A stretch of DNA of 7,109 nt from an uncultured Pseudomonadota bacterium (GTDB taxonomy: Bacteria; Pseudomonadota; Gammaproteobacteria; Steroidobacterales; Steroidobacteraceae), in NCBI GenBank assembly GCA_903890265.1, contig CAITAM010000596.1:1-7109 (forward strand). Reading direction: 5' to 3'. This document shows positions 1 through 6,000 of this stretch, one piece after another. Within the stretch, counting starts at the first letter, position 1. Each line of letters opens with the position of its first letter. Made by a program: the position numbers and the translations under genes. Under the pieces are notes generated by a model, which saw only the letters and a program-made list of their open reading frames with translations, was not told where the DNA came from and made no database searches.

Positions 1-154
1 AGACGAACTCGGATTGCGAAACCCGGTTGTCCTGGTGAATGTGGCCGCATGAGCCGCATTCCTGCGAAGAATAAAACGCCGGTACTTCGATCACCAGCTT
101 GCCTTGACGGCGAGCTTTGTACTGCAAAAATACTTTGGTCTCCCCCGGTGTCAG
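1..154 (-). pseudogene. tnpB: IS200/IS605-type TnpB/OrfB, C-terminal zinc-finger fragment (partial)
   Basis: Read on the minus strand, positions 130 to 2 encode YKARRQGKLVIEVP, then FYSSQECGSCGH, then NRVSQSEFV, where the window ends. This is the characteristic tail of TnpB/OrfB proteins: a YK...G segment, a P-x-[YF]-[TS]-S-Q-x-C-x2-C-G-H half zinc finger, and an N-R-x-S-Q-S-x-F stretch. TnpB is the RNA-guided nuclease of IS200/IS605 and IS607 elements and an ancestor of Cas12. The second Cys pair and the last catalytic Asp would lie left of position 1. Upstream on this strand the recognisable sequence fades between about 130 and 154. Beyond that lies a methyltransferase on the opposite strand, so most of the protein, including its N-terminal and central parts, is missing. 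I infer a broken remnant. The exact junction is uncertain, and I cannot see whether the C-terminus is intact outside the window. Confidence 0.8.
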
Positions 155-190
155 GGTAGTTGTCCCGCCGCCGCCGTTCCTGCGTCCGCA

Positions 191-922
191 GTGGGCGTTA
201 TCCCCAAGAAGGGGGAACACCTGTTCGACCACGATGGCGTCAAAGCCGTCATTCAGTTTGCCCAGCACAACGGGCAATGGATTGCTGAATACCGCTTCCG
301 TTTCCGCTGTGGTGCGTTCCACGCGGGCACCATGCCGCTGACGATCAACAGCGAGCAGCATACCAATTTGCAAAACGCGCTGCACGATGCAGCTTGCCGC
401 ATGGTGCAAGCCATGGCGACAGCGACCAAAGGGCACCAGCTCAACAAACGCCAACAGAAAGCCGTTGACGCCCTGACGGTATGGGCCGACCAATTTGAGT
501 CGGCACCGATCACCTGCAAGCCCGCCCCGCAGTCCAAACGCTTCCTGGACCTGTTCTCCGGTATCGGTGGCTTCCACCTCGCCATGAAGAAAACCGGTGC
601 CGTCTGTGCCGGTTCCGTTGAACTCGATGCAGCCGCCCGCAAGACCTACGCAGAAAACTTTCCCGGCGACTATGTGACGTGCGATGACATCCGCAAGGCC
701 GTCGCCAGCATGTTCGGCAAGGTGGACATCGTGTGTGGTGGCTTCCCCTGCCAAAGTTTCAGCCTAGAAGGCGACGGCGAAGGCTTTGACCACAAGGACA
801 AGGGGGCACTCTTCTTTGACACCGCCCGCCTGATTGGCCACTTGGCACCCGAGTCGTTCATTCTGGAAAACGTCGAGGCCTTGGGCACCCATGACGATGG
901 GGTCCAGGTGTTGCTGGAATGA
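191..922 (+). pseudogene. DNA (cytosine-5) methyltransferase, truncated after the ENV motif
   Basis: The frame shows the N-terminal half of a C5-cytosine methyltransferase. Motif I is FLDLFSGIGG (542-571, SAM binding), followed by an SVELDAAA motif II, a CDDI motif III, the catalytic GGFPCQSFS motif IV (Cys codon 749-751) and the ENV motif VI (866-874). The frame then stops at TGA 920-922, inside the 38-bp inverted repeat. Motif VIII, the target-recognition domain and motifs IX and X are absent, so the product cannot be a complete enzyme. About 120 residues precede motif I; they are probably a real N-terminal extension but I do not recognise them. The start is unclear. GTG 191 is the first candidate right of the TnpB fragment but has no Shine-Dalgarno sequence. 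The same frame is open back to a TTG at 104, but that part runs antisense to TnpB. Both ends look damaged. The missing 3' part may lie beyond 7109 if the gene was split by an insertion. Confidence 0.8.
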
Positions 923-948
923 GTGTCCAAGTCCTATCGGAATATGCA
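911..948 (+). repeat. Left copy of perfect inverted repeat (at least 38 bp)
   Basis: The repeat begins TTGCTGGAATGAGTGTCC and ends TATCGGAATATGCA, and is exactly the reverse complement of 7072-7109. Its inner limit is real, since A949 does not pair with C7071. Its outer limit is unknown because the partner copy reaches the window edge. The first nine bases are still read as methyltransferase codons (LLE), and the TGA stop of that frame lies within the repeat. Confidence 0.9.
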
Positions 949-970
949 ATTGTTACATTTTACGCTCAAT

Positions 971-991
971 TTGTCTCCCAGGGGGAGACAA
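971..991 (+). repeat. 9-bp perfect hairpin between operator half-site and -35 box
   Basis: TTGTCTCCC (971-979) and GGGAGACAA (983-991) form a perfect 9-bp stem around an AGG loop. It overlaps the last three bases of the left operator half-site and ends three bases before the -35 box at 994. No T-run follows, so it does not look like an intrinsic terminator. It could be a second protein-binding site or part of a transposon end; the function is unknown. Confidence 0.5.
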
Positions 992-993
992 GC

Positions 994-1022
994 TTGCCTC
1001 CGGATATCGTTAGTGTTATATT
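994..1022 (+). promoter_or_regulatory. Sigma-70 promoter for abiEi-abiEii
   Basis: TTGCCT (994-999) is followed after 17 bp by TATATT (1017-1022), with an extended -10 TG at 1014-1015. Transcription would start near 1029. The promoter lies between the two 17-bp operator half-sites, so a bend made by bound AbiEi would sequester it. Confidence 0.65.
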
Positions 1023-1055
1023 TACTGCGCATTACGTTTCCTTTAAGGGCGCAAA

Positions 1056-1892
1056 TTGAGCGTAAAATATCACTTACAAACGAAGACGCTAGGCCCACGG
1101 GCAGCACAACTCTTCACTGAGCTGAATGAACTGCGCCGGTCTACGTTCACGTTGGCGGATGTCGGTTCGATCACCGGCCTGTCGGCTGCGGCGGCCCGCA
1201 ATCTCGTGCACAAGGCGCAGCAGCGAGGCTTGGTGACGCGACTGAAGCCCGGTTTGTACAACCTTGTGCCCTTCGAACTCGGCCGGGCCACTGAGCACAT
1301 CGACAGCCCGTACCTGATCGCGCGCGAACTCGCCGGTGCCGCGCCCTACTTCCTGTCGCACGGCACAGCACTTGAACTGCACCGCATGGTGACGCAGCCG
1401 AACTTCACGGTGTATGTGTCATGTACACGGCGCGTGCGTCCGCAGACGGTCGGCGGCTATGACTTTCGGTTTATCCACATCACTGCGGAACAAGAATTCG
1501 GGGTCATGAAACACTGGATCGACAAGGAGCGCTTCGTGATGATCAGCGACATGGAGCGCACCATCATCGACGGGCTCCGACACCCGGCATTTGTCGGTGG
1601 CATTAGCGAGGTCGCCAAGGGCTTGTGGATGAAGCGGGACGTACTGAAAGTCGAACGGCTGGTGGACTCCGCACGACGCCTCGGCGTCGGCGCCGTCGTG
1701 CGCCGCCTCGGCTACCTGCTGGAACACTATGGCCTCGCCGATGCGTCGGCGCTGGAGCCATTGCTCGGCATGCTGACGGCAACGTACCAGCGCCTTGATC
1801 CACTACTCCCCGCCGAAGGGGCATTCCTCTCACGTTGGCGGCTCCAGCTCAACGTGATTCCTGAAGAACTCGATACCGTAAGGCTTGGCTAA
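1056..1892 (+). CDS. abiEi: Type IV toxin-antitoxin system AbiEi family antitoxin
   Basis: This 278-residue protein matches the AbiEi family, the DNA-binding antitoxin of the AbiE type IV abortive-infection system, which is known to repress its own operon. Residues about 14-72 form the winged-helix domain, with a recognition-helix-like SAAAARNLVHKAQQRG and a GLYNLVP wing. The AbiEi core follows: an SHGTALELH segment near 101-109, then the conserved SDMERTIIDGL near 164-174 and GGISEVAKGL near 181-190. The start is a TTG at 1056, chosen because AAGGG at 1045-1049 sits six bases upstream and because translation begins at the family's usual N-terminus. This start lies inside the right operator half-site, so a bound repressor would also cover the translation start. 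The stop overlaps the abiEii start by one base (TAATG), which indicates coupled translation of antitoxin and toxin. The length is normal and no damage is seen. Confidence 0.9.
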   Translation: MSVKYHLQTKTLGPRAAQLFTELNELRRSTFTLADVGSITGLSAAAARNLVHKAQQRGLVTRLKPGLYNLVPFELGRATEHIDSPYLIARELAGAAPYFLSHGTALELHRMVTQPNFTVYVSCTRRVRPQTVGGYDFRFIHITAEQEFGVMKHWIDKERFVMISDMERTIIDGLRHPAFVGGISEVAKGLWMKRDVLKVERLVDSARRLGVGAVVRRLGYLLEHYGLADASALEPLLGMLTATYQRLDPLLPAEGAFLSRWRLQLNVIPEELDTVRLG

Positions 1893-2734
1893 TGATTCCA
1901 CAACGCAATATCTCCCTGATCTCGAACACGCTGATGAGCGCCGGCGGCCGGCGCATTCCCGAGGCCGTCATCGAACGCGATTATGTGCTGGCCTGGTTCC
2001 TGACCGGTCTAGCCGGTCATCCACTGCGCGAGGTGCTGGCCTTCAAAGGTGGCACGGCCCTGCGACGCTGCTGGTTCGAGGACTATCGGTTTTCGGAAGA
2101 CCTGGATTTCACATTGACCCGTCCGATCACCCTCGAAGATATTCTGGCAGGGTTAGCCGAAATCTTTGCGGCGGTTGAGGCCGCGTGCGGCTTGCGGATC
2201 GCATTCGACCGCGAAGACCGCCACAGCCACCAGAACAGCCACACGTTTTATCTGCGCTACCAGGGGCCGCTGCCCGCTGCAAACGACGTGAAGGTTGATA
2301 TCACGATCACCGAAGTCCTGTGCTTCCCGCTGCAAGATCGCCCGATTCATCGCATCTACGATAGCTTTGACGATTTACCCGAAGGGCCAAACTTGAAGGT
2401 CTATGCCATCAAGGAAATCGTGGTTGAAAAGCTGCTGGCATTGAGCGACCGGGCGCGCAATGAACCGCGCGACTTGTACGACCTCTGGTATCTGTTCGGT
2501 TCTACGGACTTGCGCGTAGCGGAAATGCGCGTCGAACTCGATGCCAAGTTGGCGCTGCGGCAGCGCGTCGTCGCAGGCATGGAGCAGGCAATCGCCGCCA
2601 AGGAAGATCGTCTGCGGCGACTCTGGACTGCCCGCCTCGCGCACCAGATGAACCAACTGCCGCCGTTCGATGACGTTTTTCGGGAAGTGCTGCGGGCCGT
2701 TCGCGCCGCCGACTTGCCGAAGGCGGCCGGCTGA
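1892..2734 (+). CDS. abiEii: AbiEii/AbiGii family nucleotidyltransferase toxin
   Basis: This 280-residue protein is the toxin of the AbiE pair, a DNA polymerase beta-like nucleotidyltransferase. Visible family motifs are KGGTAL (52-57), SEDLDF with the two metal-binding Asp residues D70 and D72, and VKVDIT supplying a third acidic residue at D136. The C-terminal active-site motif runs from IKEIVVEK (173-180) to RARNEPRDLYDLW (187-199). AbiEii binds GTP and is bacteriostatic; the related MenT toxins add nucleotides to tRNA 3' ends. The exact substrate here is not known. ATG 1892 overlaps the antitoxin stop by one base, and TAAGG at 1879-1883 provides a ribosome-binding site eight bases upstream. 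All catalytic residues are present and the length is normal, so the toxin should be active. In the known systems AbiEi does not bind AbiEii directly. Confidence 0.92.
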   Translation: MIPQRNISLISNTLMSAGGRRIPEAVIERDYVLAWFLTGLAGHPLREVLAFKGGTALRRCWFEDYRFSEDLDFTLTRPITLEDILAGLAEIFAAVEAACGLRIAFDREDRHSHQNSHTFYLRYQGPLPAANDVKVDITITEVLCFPLQDRPIHRIYDSFDDLPEGPNLKVYAIKEIVVEKLLALSDRARNEPRDLYDLWYLFGSTDLRVAEMRVELDAKLALRQRVVAGMEQAIAAKEDRLRRLWTARLAHQMNQLPPFDDVFREVLRAVRAADLPKAAG

Positions 2735-2947
2735 TCGATTATCGGCGTGCCGATGTATGGCTTCCTCTCCTCATCACTACTGCGCATCGCGTCCGTAGCG
2801 CTACCTCCAGCGTAGGCGCACCCCGCAACCTCGTCGTGTCAGGCAAGCGACGACGCCATCAAGCTCAATAGGAATGGCTGCGAGCGCTGGGCGCTCATGC
2901 TGAAGATGACTTACAGCATGACATCAGGAGCCGCTTTACGACGATCA
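2735..2947. other. Intergenic stretch rich in small inverted repeats
   Basis: No convincing gene lies between abiEii and the promoter of the large gene. The stretch holds several short dyads: ATCGGC/GCCGAT with a 2-nt loop (2741-2754), the palindrome GTAGCGCTAC (2795-2804), CGTCGT/ACGACG (2832-2855), GAGCGC/GCGCTC with a TGG loop (2882-2896), and TCATGCTG/CAGCATGA with an 11-nt loop (2895-2921). None is followed by a T-run, so a classical intrinsic terminator is not evident. The last two stems share two bases and could form alternative structures. The area may be a weak termination zone, an untranslated leader or a small RNA; I cannot choose. Confidence 0.4.
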
Positions 2948-2974
2948 TTGACAAAAATTCCGTACTCATATAAT
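2948..2974 (+). promoter_or_regulatory. Strong sigma-70 promoter of the HTH-nuclease-STAND gene
   Basis: Consensus TTGACA (2948-2953) and consensus TATAAT (2969-2974) are separated by 15 bp, two less than optimal. An overlapping TAATGT at 2971-2976 would give 17 bp. Both boxes stand in an A/T-rich island within G/C-rich DNA. Transcription should start near 2981, leaving a leader of about 32 bases with no clear Shine-Dalgarno sequence. The large gene therefore has its own promoter, separate from abiE. Confidence 0.7.
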
Positions 2975-2995
2975 GTGTTGCACATGTCATACACA
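2974..2995 (+). promoter_or_regulatory. Candidate operator for the fused Xre domain (22-bp dyad)
   Basis: TGTGTTGCACA (2974-2984) and TGTCATACACA (2985-2995) form a dyad matching at 8 of 11 positions, with a central ACATGT. It adjoins the -10 box and covers the expected transcription start. Xre-type regulators usually bind such dyads as dimers, and binding here would block the promoter. The N-terminal Xre domain of the gene just downstream is the obvious candidate ligand. This is inference from position and symmetry. Confidence 0.45.
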
Positions 2996-3012
2996 CAAAG
3001 TTAGTATTGAAA

Positions 3013-6000
3013 ATGAAACTTCCTAAATACGAAGCGCTAGGCAAGCAGATGTGCGATCTGAGGATGTCCATAGGCATAGCAACGCAGGCCGAGCTCGCTC
3101 ATCACCTCGGCATGTCCCAGCAAACCGTTAGCCGCTGGGAAGCGGGAACTTCCCGGCCCCGCACCAATGAGCTGTCAAAGCTCGCTGCGGTGCTCAAGGT
3201 TGACGTAACGGAACTGACGAACGCCGCAGGGTATGCCCCTGAGGTGACGACGGTGTCTTTCGATCGGCTGCTTCCGCTCCCAAGCCTGCTGCCCGACAGC
3301 TTCGAATACTTCTGCCTCGATCTTCTCGCGACCCACCACCAAGGAACAGCGGACGTACACTTGGCGGGAAAGACGGGCCACAAGCAGTACGGCATCGACA
3401 TTGAGGCGCAGTTCGCCAACGGCGACCTGCACACGTACCAATGCAAGCGCGTAGCGGAGTTCGGCCCCGAGAAGGTTAAGAAGGCGATCAAGGACCAGAC
3501 GATCGCCGCGAAGAAGAAGCACCTCCTCCTCTCCCGCGTCGCCAGTCCCGACGCGCGCGGCGAAATCAAACGCGTGCGTGGATGGGACCTCTGGGACCAA
3601 GTCGACATCACACGGGTCTTCCGCACCCTGCCGAAGCGCGAGCAGGTGCGCATCGCCGACATCTACTTCCCGACGCAGCGCTTCGCGCTGACGGGCGAGC
3701 TGGCCGCAGGGCCGTGGCAAACGGTAGAGGCGTTCTTCGCGCCGCAGCTCGTGGAAGGTCGTGTTTTCAATCAGCGCTGGGAACTTGTAGGCCGCAGAAC
3801 GGAACTCGATGGGCTCGCGCACGCCTTCGCAGATCCCAGCGTACTTGCGGTGAGTCTGATCGGCCGTGCAGGTGAAGGGAAGTCACGGGTGCTGCGTACT
3901 GCCCTTGAAGCGTTCGCTTCGCAGTACCCGGGCGTTCGCGTGGTCGTAGCCTCGCCCACGGAGGAAATCACGGCGAAGAGCCTTGAGGATTTGGGGGCTG
4001 GCGAGAAGCTGCTCGTTGTCGATGACGTTCATGACCGCAGTGATTTGGTCCAACTCATTCGCTACGCAGCCGACAGTCGCTCCCAGGCGCGTTTACTTCT
4101 GGTCTATCGGTCGTATTGGACCGATGTCGTACAGCGCGAACTGGCGCGCTACGGACTGACGGGAAACCTGACCAGGTCGATCACACTGGGCAAGCCAACG
4201 AAGCAGGACGGGATCGCCTTAGCTACCCAGGTGCTCTCCAAGAACGGGGCGCCGATCGAGTCCGCCAAAGAGATCGCGGCCGTGGCGTACGACAGTCCGC
4301 TGGCCGTCGTAGTCGGCGCGCAGATCGTCGCCACCGAAGGACTGCACCCGGAGCTGTTCGGCTCGAATGAGGTCTTCCGAACGACGGTGTTGAAGCATTA
4401 CGAGAAAGTCATCGCGCAGGGAATCGCGCAGGGGAAAGACCAAGAGCGCGTGCATGCGATCCTTCGCGTGCTGGCGCTCATCCAGCCCGTTGTCCCTGAC
4501 GACAAGCACGTGCTGGAACTGCTCGCGAACATCGAGGGGATCGAGGCCCCCGATGCGTCACGCTTGGTGCGACTCCTTGTCGATGCTGGGGTGCTCTTCA
4601 AACGGGGCGCTAAATACCGGCTGTCACCCGATCTGCTGGCCGACTCGATCATCGAATCGGCGTGCATCACGGCAAGCGGTGCTTCGAACGGCCACGCCGA
4701 GAAGGTCTTCGCCGCATCCATACCCGAGCACAAGGAGCATGTACTGCTGAACCTCGGGCGGCTCGACTGGCGGCGGAACGAAGGAGACGCATCTGCGAGC
4801 ACGCTACTCGACGGACTGTGGTCGCTGCTCGCATGGGAAGACGACTACGTGCATGCACAGGTAAAATCTGCAGCTGCGGCGGCGTACTTCCAGCCTCGAC
4901 AAGCCCTCGCCTTCGCTCGACGACTGATTGACGGCGGGCATGGGCAGGACGAGGACGTGTGTCGCATCGCCCATGGCGCGACGTACCATATCAACTACCT
5001 CGCCGATGCATGCTCGCTGCTCTGGGAAGCCGGACAACACGATGCACGACCGACGCACCAGCATCCGAACCACGCGATTCGACTCCTGATAGAGCTTGCG
5101 ACGCCGGAGCCTCGGAAACCGGCCGAATTCGTCGAGGGCGTTGTCGATTTCGCGCTATCGCTCCTCGACTACCCGGAGAGCTGGAACGGACCGTACACGC
5201 CATTCGACGTGCTCAAAGGCGCCCTCGCGACCAAAGGTCGCTTCACGTCCGCTGCCACGAGCCGCGAAATCACGATCTCGACGTACGCGGTCCAGCGCGA
5301 GAGGGTCAAACAAGTGCGGCAGCGGATCATCGCCGAGCTACTCTCAAGCCTCTCACATACGAATCAGCGCCGCGCCTTTCTGGCCGCACAGCATCTCGCC
5401 GATGCCCTCCGCGGGCCTATCGCCGCTCAGCCCGGCATCGCTGACCCCTGGGGCGACGAATTCCTCGAAACGCTCGAAAGGATCGATACGCTGCTCGGCA
5501 CAGCAGACGTGCCCGCAACAATCCTGCTCAGGGTCGCGGAGTCAGTTCATTGGCACGCGTTCTACGGTCCCGCGCGTACCCAGGCGCCGGCGCGACGGAT
5601 TCTCGCTCGCCTCAGTCGCGACCTCGTCACGCGCACGATCCGCGCGTTCATGGACGCCTGGGGTACGAATACGTGGCCGATGGAAGAGAACACCGGCCGC
5701 CCGCAACACGACGCGGACATCGACGCGCTCTGCCTCGAACTTGGAGCGCAGTACCCTGAGCCGACCCGACTCGCGCAATTCCTGCATGACCGCTTGGAGG
5801 ACATCACCCGCGCGACCGGCTCCCCGAACTACGGGCCCGCCCAACTCTTCCTCGGTCGCCTGCTGCAATCGAACCTATCGCTTGCCCGGCATCTCGTGCA
5901 AGCGTATCTGCGTGGCGAAAGTTCTCAGCTCTCGCCGCACGTTGGGCGAGCCCTGGGAGTCCTGCTGACTAGCGCCCGTGAGGAAGCGTCTGCATTGATC

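Larger units (their letters stand above)
957..1068 (+). promoter_or_regulatory. Paired inverted operator half-sites around the abiE promoter
   Basis: ATTTTACGCTCAATTTG at 957-973 recurs as its exact reverse complement CAAATTGAGCGTAAAAT at 1052-1068. The centres are 95 bp apart, close to nine helical turns, so both sites would face the same side of the DNA. The first lies upstream of the -35 box; the second covers the end of the leader and the TTG start codon of abiEi. AbiEi antitoxins are known to repress their own operon by binding two inverted repeats cooperatively and bending the DNA, which fits this arrangement well. The function at this locus is inferred. Confidence 0.75.

Noticed and set aside
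49..159. An ATGA overlap at 49-52 with a small plus-strand frame (MSRIPAKNKTPV...), suggesting an upstream gene coupled to a short gene or to the methyltransferase.
   Set aside because: The same DNA encodes an unmistakable TnpB zinc-finger region on the minus strand, so the plus-strand frames here are shadows.
898..935. GGGGTC at 898-903 ahead of the repeat and a 38-bp repeat length, both reminiscent of Tn3-family ends.
   Set aside because: The GGGG lies outside the repeat and is read as methyltransferase codons. The inner end of the repeat lacks the usual Tn3 conserved sequence, and the 38-bp length is set by the window edge. There is no tnpA or res site.
923..1120. Plus-strand frame from GTG 923 (MSKSYRNMQ...) as a continuation of the methyltransferase or a small gene.
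   Set aside because: It runs through the inverted repeat, operator, hairpin and promoter, has no methyltransferase motif VIII and overlaps the start of abiEi.
2741..2754. ATCGGC-GT-GCCGAT stem just after abiEii as an intrinsic terminator.
   Set aside because: The stem is only six base pairs with a two-base loop and no T-run follows.
2753..2815. 20-codon frame MYGFLSSSLLRIASVALPPA after abiEii as a small hydrophobic peptide gene.
   Set aside because: It has no ribosome-binding site, overlaps palindromes and has no recognisable relatives; it is likely chance.
2895..3077. 60-residue minus-strand frame across the STAND promoter.
   Set aside because: It overlaps a consensus plus-strand promoter and the HTH coding sequence, and the protein has no recognisable motif.
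3102..3822. Long minus-strand frames of 186 and 215 residues inside the STAND gene.
   Set aside because: They are antisense to the clear HTH and nuclease motifs; long open antisense frames are expected in G/C-rich coding DNA.
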